Shown here: one piece after another, positions 1 to 5,932 of the stretch
How the letters are laid out: each line of letters opens with the position of its first letter
Position numbering within the stretch: the stretch's first letter is position 1
Assembly: GCA_029210865.1 (NCBI GenBank)
Contig: JARGGE010000061.1
Location: forward strand, 1 to 10,563
Source: Trueperaceae bacterium
GTDB lineage: Bacteria; Deinococcota; Deinococci; Deinococcales; Trueperaceae
Reading direction: 5' to 3'
Length of the DNA: 10,563 nucleotides
The notes under the pieces: model-generated
The model's input: only the letters and a program-made list of their open reading frames with translations
Database searches by the model: none
Told to the model about the DNA's origin: nothing
Position numbers and translations under genes: made by a program

Positions 1-12
1 GGGGCGCGAGGG

Positions 13-360
13 TCACAGGTAGTCGGTGGGGTCGTCGCCGCGGCGCAGGCCGCCGGCGTCGCGATCGGGGATCACCGGTTCGCTCGGCTCGCCATGGCGA
101 GCGCGATCGAGCTCGGCGGCGAGCACCTGGCGATCGGCCTCGGCCCGCTGCAGGCGGCGCTCGAGGCGCCAGGTCCGCAGGCGACCGGGGAGCCAGCCGA
201 CCAGCCAGGCGACGATCGCCACCAGGGCGAACACCAGCGCGGGCGGCATCGACCACAGGAGCGGCATCGCGACCGTTGCCGGGTTGGCGTTGTGGAACAG
301 CAGGACGTAGACCGCGACGAGAACGAGGGCGACGACCTGAACGATGCGCAACGCTTTCAC
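13..360 (-). CDS. LapA-domain (DUF1049-like) small inner-membrane protein
   Basis: A 115-residue membrane protein of the LapA/DUF1049 type. Residues about 5-23 form a first hydrophobic helix, followed by the short 'FHNANPATV' turn typical of the family. Residues about 38-58 form a second helix ending in 'WLVGWLPGR'. A basic, heptad-like segment (about 60-90) and a polar tail follow and should lie in the cytoplasm. LapA proteins help organise envelope or LPS assembly in proteobacteria; in other phyla the role is unclear, so no pathway is assigned. The start is GTG at 360-358, chosen because GGAGG lies 7 bases upstream (367-371 on the plus strand) and the helix begins at once. The reading frame stays open far upstream through mnmA, but that part is a high-GC artefact. 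It is divergent from mnmA with a 69-base gap. A TACACT box (379-384, minus) could be its -10, giving a very short leader. Confidence 0.85.
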   Translation of the reverse strand: MKALRIVQVVALVLVAVYVLLFHNANPATVAMPLLWSMPPALVFALVAIVAWLVGWLPGRLRTWRLERRLQRAEADRQVLAAELDRARHGEPSEPVIPDRDAGGLRRGDDPTDYL

Positions 361-378
361 GACGGACCTCCCGCGGCT

Positions 379-421
379 AGTGTAGCCCGTGTTCGGCGCC
401 GCTCGCCGGCGGCGGTAGACT
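379..421. promoter_or_regulatory. Divergent promoter region between the LapA-like gene and mnmA
   Basis: On the plus strand TAGACT (416-421) fits the TANNNT -10 box and lies 8 bases before the mnmA ATG, so transcription would begin at or next to the start codon. No Shine-Dalgarno sequence precedes that ATG, which supports a leaderless mRNA. A weak -35 (TTCGGC, 393-398) sits 17 bases upstream. On the minus strand TACACT (read from 384 to 379) would drive the LapA-like gene, whose transcript would begin about at its GGAGG ribosome binding site. The boxes are seen; their activity is inferred. Confidence 0.45.
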
Positions 422-429
422 GGCGTGCC

Positions 430-1560
430 ATGACCCAGATCGCCGCGACCCCCGATGTGCCCCACGGCGACGCGACCGCCCCCAAGGTGCTCGCCGCGAT
501 GTCCGGCGGGGTGGACTCGTCGGTGGCGACCGCCTTGTTGCGTGATCAGGGCTTCGAGGTCGTCGGCTCGATGCTGCGCTTCTGGCCCGACGACCGCCCC
601 GCCGGCGCCTTCGACGTCTGCTGCAGCCCCGAGGCGGCGTTCGACGCCCGCCGCATCGCCGATCGGCTCGACGTGCCGTTCTACCTGCTCGACGCGCGCG
701 AGGAGTTCGAGCGCATCGTCGTCGACCCGTTCGTCCCCGCGTACGAGCGCGGCGAGACCCCCAACCCGTGTGTGTGGTGCAACCGCGAGATCAAGTTCGG
801 GGGGTTGGCCGAGCGCGCCCGCAAGCTCGGCTGCTCCTTCCTCGCCACCGGTCACTACGTCCGGCGGGTCGACGGTCCCGACGGGGTCGAACTCCACCGC
901 GGGCGCGACGACGACAAGGACCAGACCTACTTCCTGTGGGCGCTCCCCACGTGGGTGCTGCCGTACCTGCTGTTCCCTTTGGGCGACCTGACCAAGGCCG
1001 AGGTGCGCGCGCTCGCCGTCGAGCGCCGGCTGCCGGTCGCTTGGAAGCCGTCGTCGAACGGGCTGTGCTTCGTCGTCGACGACGTGCGCAGCCACTTGGC
1101 CGAGCGCGTGGCGCCGCGCCCGGGCCCCGTCGTCGACGCCGACGGCACCGTGGTCGGGGAGCACCGCGGCGTGGCGTTCTACACGGTCGGCCAGAAGCGC
1201 GGTCTGGGCCTCTGGAAGTCGCATCGACCCCGCTGGGTCACCGACCTCGACGCCGAGGCCAACGTCGTCACGGTGGGCCCCCGTTCGGCCTGCACCTGGA
1301 CGACGGCCGTCGCGGAGCGGGCGAACTGGCTGGTCGACCGCGAGCGGTTGCCGAGCCGGGTGGAGGCGCAGGTCCGCTACCGGCAGCGGCCGGAGCCGGC
1401 GACGCTGACGCTCGAGGGCGAGGACGGGTTCCGTCTGACCTTCGGCGCGCCGCAGTTCGCCGTCACGATCGGCCAGTCGGCGGTCGTCTACGACGGCGAT
1501 CGGCTGCTGGGCGGCGGCGTGATCCGGGCTCGTGACGGGCAAGGCGCCGCGGTAGAGTAG
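430..1560 (+). CDS. mnmA: tRNA-specific 2-thiouridylase MnmA
   Basis: Adenylates and thiolates C2 of wobble uridine 34 in Lys, Glu and Gln tRNAs, taking sulfur relayed from a cysteine desulfurase; cytosolic. The 376 residues match the family length. The N-terminal PP-loop ATPase motif SGGVDSS is at 25-31. Other family blocks are 'FDVCCSPEAAFDARRIAD' (61-78), 'TPNPCVWCNREIKFG' (110-124), 'ATGHYVRR' (139-146), 'KDQTYFLW' (163-170), 'LFPLGDLTKAEVR' (181-193), 'NGLCFVVDDV' (210-219) and, in the central domain, 'YTVGQKRGLGL' (251-261). Catalytic cysteines are C117 and C213. Position 114, an aspartate in E. coli MnmA, is cysteine here, giving a CxxC. The ATG at 430 is chosen because the PP-loop follows at the usual distance and a TAGACT box lies 8 bases before it, suggesting a leaderless mRNA. 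lemA begins 16 bases after the stop, so they probably form one operon. Confidence 0.96.
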   Translation: MTQIAATPDVPHGDATAPKVLAAMSGGVDSSVATALLRDQGFEVVGSMLRFWPDDRPAGAFDVCCSPEAAFDARRIADRLDVPFYLLDAREEFERIVVDPFVPAYERGETPNPCVWCNREIKFGGLAERARKLGCSFLATGHYVRRVDGPDGVELHRGRDDDKDQTYFLWALPTWVLPYLLFPLGDLTKAEVRALAVERRLPVAWKPSSNGLCFVVDDVRSHLAERVAPRPGPVVDADGTVVGEHRGVAFYTVGQKRGLGLWKSHRPRWVTDLDAEANVVTVGPRSACTWTTAVAERANWLVDRERLPSRVEAQVRYRQRPEPATLTLEGEDGFRLTFGAPQFAVTIGQSAVVYDGDRLLGGGVIRARDGQGAAVE

Positions 1561-1576
1561 CCGCGGAGGTGGCTCC

Positions 1577-2140
1577 GTGCCCACGACCATCATCGTGCTC
1601 GTCGTCCTGGCCGTCTTGGTTCTCGTCGGGATCAACGTCTACAACCGGATCGTCACGCTCGAGAACCGGTACCAGAACGCCTGGAGTCAGATCGACGTCC
1701 AGCTGAAGCGGCGCAACGACGTCATCCCCAACCTCGTCGAGACGGTCAAGGGCTACGCGGCCCACGAGCGCGAGGTCTTCGACAACGTGGCCAAGGCGCG
1801 TGCCGCCATGACGCAAGCGAAGAGCGTCGACGAGTCCGCCGGCGCGGCCAACATGATGACCCAGGCGCTCGGGCGCCTCTTCGCGATCAGCGAGGCCTAC
1901 CCGGAACTCAAGGCGAACCAGAACTTCCTGATGCTGCAGGAGGAGCTCGCGGGCATCGAGAACAAGATCGCGTACGCGCGCCAGTTCTTCAACGACGCCG
2001 TGCTGCAGTTCAACACCGTCATCACGACCGTGCCGGGCGTCTTCTTCGCCGGCCCGATGGGCAAGACCAAGCACGTCTACCTCGAAGTCCCCGAGGAGGA
2101 GAAGGCGGTCCCGCAGGTCTCCTTCGGCGCCCAGGCCTGA
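1577..2140 (+). CDS. lemA: LemA family membrane-anchored protein
   Basis: A 187-residue LemA protein. Residues 3-20 are one hydrophobic N-terminal anchor ('TIIVLVVLAVLVLVGINV'). The rest is the helical LemA domain with its two best conserved blocks, 'LKRRNDVIPNLVETVKGYA' (43-61) and 'YPELKANQNFLMLQEELAG' (108-126) followed by 'IENKIAYARQFFNDAV'. The molecular role of LemA is poorly understood, but its gene is very often next to a HtpX/M48 protease, as here, which suggests a shared task in membrane protein quality control. The start is GTG at 1577 with GGAGGT (1565-1570) six bases upstream. It follows mnmA by 16 bases and precedes htpX by 21, so co-transcription is likely. Length is normal for the family and nothing looks damaged. 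Confidence 0.94.
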   Translation: MPTTIIVLVVLAVLVLVGINVYNRIVTLENRYQNAWSQIDVQLKRRNDVIPNLVETVKGYAAHEREVFDNVAKARAAMTQAKSVDESAGAANMMTQALGRLFAISEAYPELKANQNFLMLQEELAGIENKIAYARQFFNDAVLQFNTVITTVPGVFFAGPMGKTKHVYLEVPEEEKAVPQVSFGAQA

Positions 2141-2161
2141 TCCGGGGCCCGGGACGGGCCG

Positions 2162-3139
2162 ATGACGCTCCCCGAAGCCAGCAGCGCTCCGCGCCTGCCC
2201 GACGTCCTCACCGACCCGAACACGGGCCGCCGGATCAGCCTGCTCGACTGGCAGGCCGCCAACCGCCGTGCCTCGTGGGTGCTCGGTGGCTTCATGATCG
2301 CCCTGCTGGCGGCCATCGCGTACCTGATGGCGCTGGCGATCGACCCGGCGGCGGCGGGCACCTTCGTGGTCATCGCGGTGGCGCTCGCGGTCGCCCAGTC
2401 GCTGGGCGCCTACTGGTTCGCCGACCGCCTGGCGCTGGCCGTCTCGGGCGCTCGGCCGGCGAACGCCGACGAGCACCGATACCTGGTGAACGTGACGGAG
2501 GCCGTGGCGATCGGCGCCGGCGTCCCCCCGCCCAAGGTCTACGTGATCGACAGCCCGGCCCCGAACGCCTTCGCGACGGGGCGTGACCCGCGCCACGGGG
2601 CGATCGCCGTCACGACCGGTCTGACGCAGCTGCTCGACCGACAGGAGCTCGAGGGCGTGGTCGCGCACGAGATGGCGCACGTCAAGAACTACGACATCCG
2701 CTTCGCGTCGATGCTGGCGGCCACCATAGGCGCGATCGTCCTGCTGCGCGACGTGGCGTGGCGTGGCATGGTCTACGGGGGGCGCTCGCGCCGCTCGTCG
2801 ACCTCGCGGTCGGGCGGCGGCAAGGGGCAGGGGCTGGCCATGGTGCTGTTGGTCGTCCTGCTGGTGCTCGCGCCGATCCTCGCGACGCTGCTGAAGCTGG
2901 CCGTGAGCCGCCAGCGGGAGTACCTCGCCGACGCCACCGGCGCGTACATCACGCGCAACCCGGAGGGTCTGGCGAACGCCTTGGCCAAGATCCGCGACTA
3001 CGCCGGCGCGCCGCTCGAGGTCTCCGAGGGCGTTCGGCACCTGTACTTCACCAACCCCGTCAAGCGGCTGAACGTCGCGGGTGCCTTCTCGAGCCACCCG
3101 CCGATCGACGACCGGATCTCGCGGCTGCGCAGGATGTAG
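2162..3139 (+). CDS. htpX: HtpX-like M48 family membrane zinc metalloprotease
   Basis: A membrane-embedded zinc endopeptidase that degrades misfolded membrane proteins, with its active site on the cytoplasmic side in HtpX homologues. The 325 residues show two hydrophobic helices at about 38-60 and 65-85, then a conserved block 'GVPPPKVYVIDSPAPNAFATG' (split here as GVPPPKVYVI at 120-129 and DSPAPNAFATG at 130-140). The zinc-binding HEMAH motif is at 169-173, a helix at about 183-197 and a fourth at 225-248. The third zinc ligand is E253 in 'SRQREYLADATGA'. The C-terminal 'SSHPPIDDRISRL' (310-322) is also typical. A Ser/Gly/Arg-rich loop (about 206-222) precedes the fourth helix. The ATG at 2162 has only a weak GGGACGGG upstream. 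Being the last gene of the probable mnmA-lemA-htpX operon, it may rely on transcription from upstream. A strong hairpin follows at 3201. Confidence 0.94.
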   Translation: MTLPEASSAPRLPDVLTDPNTGRRISLLDWQAANRRASWVLGGFMIALLAAIAYLMALAIDPAAAGTFVVIAVALAVAQSLGAYWFADRLALAVSGARPANADEHRYLVNVTEAVAIGAGVPPPKVYVIDSPAPNAFATGRDPRHGAIAVTTGLTQLLDRQELEGVVAHEMAHVKNYDIRFASMLAATIGAIVLLRDVAWRGMVYGGRSRRSSTSRSGGGKGQGLAMVLLVVLLVLAPILATLLKLAVSRQREYLADATGAYITRNPEGLANALAKIRDYAGAPLEVSEGVRHLYFTNPVKRLNVAGAFSSHPPIDDRISRLRRM

Positions 3140-3200
3140 CGCGCCGCCGCGGCGGGCCAGGCGTCCGCGGAGCGGCCGCCCGGGCGGTCGCAGCGACACG

Positions 3201-3237
3201 AGCGAGGGGCGGGTCCCGATCGGACCCGCCCCTCGCT
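3201..3237. terminator. Bidirectional terminator hairpin between convergent htpX and rpsA
   Basis: A perfect 16-bp stem (AGCGAGGGGCGGGTCC, 3201-3216, with its complement at 3222-3237) closes a 5-base loop, CGATC. It lies between the ends of two convergent genes, 61 bases after the htpX stop and 27 bases beyond the rpsA stop. T tracts are short on either strand, so termination may depend on the very stable stem or on Rho. The hairpin is seen; its two-way use is inferred from gene orientation. Confidence 0.8.
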
Positions 3238-3247
3238 TCGGTGCTTC

Positions 3248-3264
3248 GCGAACCGGTGGTTCGC
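3248..3264 (-). terminator. Short stem-loop directly after the rpsA stop codon
   Basis: A perfect 7-bp stem (GCGAACC at 3248-3254, GGTTCGC at 3258-3264) with a 3-base loop abuts the rpsA stop codon (3267-3265). On the rpsA transcript it comes just before the larger hairpin at 3201-3237, so the message would end in two tandem stem-loops. It may stabilise the 3' end or act as a first pause; it has no U tract of its own. Confidence 0.45.
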
Positions 3265-5514
3265 TCAGCCGTGGTGTTCGGAATCGTCGTCGCCACCGTC
3301 GTCGGGCGCTTCCGCCTCGACCTCGGTGGGGGCGTCGGAAGCGAGCTCGGACGCGGCGTCCGCCGCGGCGGCCTCGGCCTTGCCCGGACGCTTGCCTTCG
3401 CGGAAGGCAGCGGTCAGGAGGGCGGCGGCTTCGGCGGCGTCGATGGCGTTCTCGGGATCGACGGGCGCTTCGGCGACGGGCTCCGGCTTGGGCGCCGCCA
3501 CCTTGGGCTCGGGCTTGACGGCCGCGACCGCGGGCTCCGACGGGGCATCCGTCGCGGCCGCTTCCGAGGCTTCGCCAGCGCTGCCGCCGTCGGCCTTGGT
3601 CTCGTCCTTGTCGTCGTCCTTGGCGTCGCTCAGACCGAACTGCGCGAACAGGTCGGCGTAGACGTCACCGAGCTTGGTGGTCGCCTTGCCGCCACCGGCT
3701 TCGGTCGCCGCGTAGCTGTAGTCGTAGTCGATGCCCTTGCTGCGACGGCCACCGCGACGGCCACCTTGACGGTTGGCCGCGCCGGCGCGGGCCGCGGGGC
3801 CCCCGGTGCCCATCTCGTCGTACCCGCCCGGACCCGCCGTGAAGGGCAGGAGGCGCTTGCGCGAGAGGCTCGCGCGCTGCTCGACCGGGTCGATGTTGAG
3901 GATGACGGCGGTGATCTCGTCGCCGCGCTTGAAGTGCTCGTTGATGTCCTCGATGTGCTCGTGGGCGAGCTCCGAGATGTGCACGAGCCCTTCGATGCCC
4001 TCTTCGATCTCCATGAACACGCCGAACTCGGTGATGCCGGTGATCGGGCCGGTGATCTCGGTGCCCGGCGGGTACCGGTCGGGCAGGCTGCTCCACGGAT
4101 CGGGCTGGGTCTGGCGAAGACCGAGCGAGATCCGCTGCTGCTGCGTGTCGATCTTGAGGATCATCGTCTCGACTTCGTCGCCCTCGGTCACGATCTCCTT
4201 GGGATGGCGGACGCGCTTGGTCCAGCTCATCTCGGAGACGTGGATGAGACCTTCGAGGCCGGGTTCGATCTCGACGAAGGCGCCGAAGGGGGTCAGGTTC
4301 GTGACCTTGCCCGTGACGCGCTGACCGATGACGTAGTTGGTCAGGACGTCCTGCCACGGGTTCGGCATGAGCGACTTCATGGACAGGTTGATGCGCTCGC
4401 GCTCGAGGTCCATGTCGAGGATCTCGACCTTGACCTTGTCGCCGACCTTGACGACGTCGCGCGGGTGGTTGAAGCGCCCGTGCGTGAGCTCGGAGCGGTG
4501 CACCAGACCGTCGATGCCGCCGAGGTTGACGAAGACCCCGAAGTCGGTGATCTCGACGACCTCGCCGTCGCTGCGGTAGCCGGGCTCGAGGAGCTTGAGG
4601 GTCTCGTGCTTCTGCTCGGCGATCTCGGACTCGAGGATCGCGCGCCGCGAGATGATCACGCGGTTGCGGCGGCGGTTGAGCTCGATGATCTTGACCTTCA
4701 TGCGCTGACCCACGTACGGGTCGAGCTCGTTCACGCGCCGGATGTCGACCTGGCTGGCCGGGAGGAACGCGCGCACGCCAAGGCTGGCGACGAGGCCGCC
4801 GCGCACCTTCTCGACGATCTCGACCTCGACGGGCTTCTCCTTCTCGAAGACCTCCTGGAGGAGGTTCCACGCGCGCTCGGCATCGGCGCGGCGCTTCGAG
4901 AGGATGATCGTGTTGTTGGGGACGTCGGAGCGCACGACGTACACCTGGATCGGGTCGCCCGGCTTGAAGTACTGGGAGGCCTCCTCCTGGTTGCTGTCGT
5001 GCTCGAAGATCTGGTTGTAGGGCAGCAGACCTTCGATCTTGGCGCCCACGTCGACGACGATGCCGTCCTGAGCCAGCATGATCACTTCGCCTTGCGTGAT
5101 CATGCCGCGGTGGACCGGCTTGCGAGCGAGCTGCTCGTCGGACGCCGCGAGCACGTCTTCCATCGTGATCTCGTCATCGGCGAGGTCGTCGATGGACGAG
5201 CCATGGGCAGCGGCTGGCGCGGCGGCCTCGGGCGCGGCTTCGGCAGCCGGCTCCGGGGTGGCCTCGCTGGCCGGTTCGGCGGCGGCTTCGGCCGGGGTCT
5301 CGGCGGCGGCCTCCACGGACGCCTCGGCCGTGGCTTCGGTCACAGGTTCTTCAGGCGCAGCAGCGGGGGAGGACGACTCGGTGTGGGTCGGTTCCGCTGC
5401 AGCGCCGGTGCCCTGCTCAGCTGCCGCAGTGGGGGCTTGGGAGACGTTCGTCTCGGGGGTGGGGTCGGTGGCCGGGGCAGGGGTGTCCACGGCCGGGTTC
5501 GACTTCTGATCCAT
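3265..5514 (-). CDS. rpsA: 30S ribosomal protein S1 with extended N- and C-terminal tails
   Basis: Binds mRNA on the 30S subunit and helps load structured messages. Five OB-fold S1 domains are visible at about 136-210, 226-292, 312-382, 396-468 and 484-556. The last three carry the classic signature ('ITDFGVFVNLGGIDGLVHRS', 'LTPFGAFVEIEPGLEGLIHV', 'ITEFGVFMEIEEGIEGLVHI'); the first two are diverged, as in bacterial S1. A five-domain count fits what I recall for Thermus/Deinococcus S1. At 749 residues it is far longer than most S1 proteins (roughly 400-560). Residues 1-110 are Ala/Glu/Pro-rich and probably disordered. Residues 557-749 hold an Arg/Gly patch (NRQGGRRGGRRSKG, 581-594), a helix 'LGDVYADLFAQFGL' (615-628), acidic repeats and a second helix (about 689-706). 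The ATG at 5514 has GGAGG 11 bases upstream. Convergent with htpX. Confidence 0.93.
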   Translation of the reverse strand: MDQKSNPAVDTPAPATDPTPETNVSQAPTAAAEQGTGAAAEPTHTESSSPAAAPEEPVTEATAEASVEAAAETPAEAAAEPASEATPEPAAEAAPEAAAPAAAHGSSIDDLADDEITMEDVLAASDEQLARKPVHRGMITQGEVIMLAQDGIVVDVGAKIEGLLPYNQIFEHDSNQEEASQYFKPGDPIQVYVVRSDVPNNTIILSKRRADAERAWNLLQEVFEKEKPVEVEIVEKVRGGLVASLGVRAFLPASQVDIRRVNELDPYVGQRMKVKIIELNRRRNRVIISRRAILESEIAEQKHETLKLLEPGYRSDGEVVEITDFGVFVNLGGIDGLVHRSELTHGRFNHPRDVVKVGDKVKVEILDMDLERERINLSMKSLMPNPWQDVLTNYVIGQRVTGKVTNLTPFGAFVEIEPGLEGLIHVSEMSWTKRVRHPKEIVTEGDEVETMILKIDTQQQRISLGLRQTQPDPWSSLPDRYPPGTEITGPITGITEFGVFMEIEEGIEGLVHISELAHEHIEDINEHFKRGDEITAVILNIDPVEQRASLSRKRLLPFTAGPGGYDEMGTGGPAARAGAANRQGGRRGGRRSKGIDYDYSYAATEAGGGKATTKLGDVYADLFAQFGLSDAKDDDKDETKADGGSAGEASEAAATDAPSEPAVAAVKPEPKVAAPKPEPVAEAPVDPENAIDAAEAAALLTAAFREGKRPGKAEAAAADAASELASDAPTEVEAEAPDDGGDDDSEHHG

Positions 5515-5539
5515 GAAAGGGGGGTCCTCCTAGAGAGCC

Positions 5540-5590
5540 TGCGTCGTGACGCAACGTGCCATTACAGCATGAAGTGGCCGGCGAACGCAA
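5540..5590 (-). promoter_or_regulatory. Promoter and leader hairpin of rpsA
   Basis: Read on the minus strand, a -35 box TTGCGT (5590-5585) and a -10 box TGTAAT (5566-5561) are separated by 18 bases, a good sigma-70-type promoter. The start would be near 5554, giving a leader of about 40 nt. A perfect inverted repeat, TGCGTC-AC-GACGCA (5540-5553), lies at the predicted 5' end of that leader, ahead of the ribosome binding site GGAGG (5526-5530). It could protect the mRNA end or bind S1 itself in autoregulation, which is known for E. coli rpsA. The sequence elements are seen; the roles are inferred. Confidence 0.55.
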
Positions 5591-5811
5591 GGCGACGCGT
5601 GCTCCACGGGTTCTAGCGTTGCCACCGGGCCGGCCTGGTCGGTCGCCTCGGACGATGCCATGGTCCACGACCGCGCCCGACGGTCTATTGCGATCGCTGG
5701 TGCGCCGGCGGACCACGAGCGCCAGCGCACCGCGACGCGGGACTGCGCCTCGGGAGCGGCGCAGCGGGATCCATCCCGAGGATGCGACGTTGGCCCTGGC
5801 CACAAGCCGAC
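5591..5811. other. Non-coding gap upstream of rpsA
   Basis: About 220 GC-rich bases with no convincing gene. The open frames crossing it have no recognisable motif, no ribosome binding site and biased compositions. Two local inverted repeats are visible: GGTGCG (5699-5704) with CGCACC (5726-5731), and CCTCGGGA (5748-5755) with TCCCGAGG (5774-5781). They may be remnants of a decayed gene or of an RNA structure, and no function is proposed. Confidence 0.5.
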
Positions 5812-5833
5812 GGCCTCGGCAATTGCCGAGGCC
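5812..5833. terminator. Perfect 22-bp palindrome, probable terminator of the TPR regulator gene before IS insertion
   Basis: The two 9-base arms GGCCTCGGC and GCCGAGGCC flank AATT, itself palindromic, giving 22 symmetric bases. It ends two bases before the CTGGG target duplication of the insertion sequence. If the element is removed, the palindrome lies about 60 bases after the stop codon of the regulator gene at 7890, the right place for its terminator. No long T tract is present. An operator for a dimeric repressor is the alternative. Confidence 0.5.
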
Positions 5834-5835
5834 TT

Positions 5836-5840
5836 CTGGG
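5836..5840 (+). repeat. Target site duplication CTGGG, left copy
   Basis: CTGGG at 5836-5840 is repeated exactly at 7828-7832, and the two copies directly flank the inverted repeats of the insertion sequence. Five bases is a usual duplication length in the IS4 superfamily. Intact copies suggest that the element arrived by a single, undisturbed transposition. Confidence 0.8.
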
Positions 5841-5857
5841 CTGGCGTTGAACAGTCG
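5841..5857 (+). repeat. Left terminal inverted repeat of the IS1634-family element
   Basis: CTGGCGTTGAACAGTCG, identical to the complement of 7811-7827. The preceding base also matches (G at 5840, C at 7828), but both bases belong to the CTGGG duplication, so the element edge is placed at 5841. This is the end downstream of the transposase gene. Confidence 0.9.
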
Positions 5858-5932
5858 GTAGTGGCATTGAGCTGTCATGAAGACCGTCGGGTACGGCGAT
5901 CCCGTCCCGTTGGTTCGGATGGGGGTTGGTAA

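Noticed and set aside
13..1635. Extension of the LapA-like frame over mnmA (540 residues).
   Set aside because: Only the last 115 residues look like a protein family, with a ribosome binding site at the GTG at 360. The rest is antisense to mnmA.
1463..3199. A 578-residue minus-strand frame over lemA and htpX.
   Set aside because: It is Arg/Asp/Val-rich with no motif and is antisense to two recognisable genes.
2758..5616. A 952-residue plus-strand open frame.
   Set aside because: It starts inside htpX and runs opposite rpsA. It has repetitive Arg/Gly/Leu/Asp composition and no domains, as expected for the complement of a strongly biased high-GC gene.
5417..5878. A 153-residue minus-strand frame upstream of rpsA.
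   Set aside because: It overlaps the rpsA promoter and start in another frame and crosses the IS edge. It has no ribosome binding site and no recognisable sequence.
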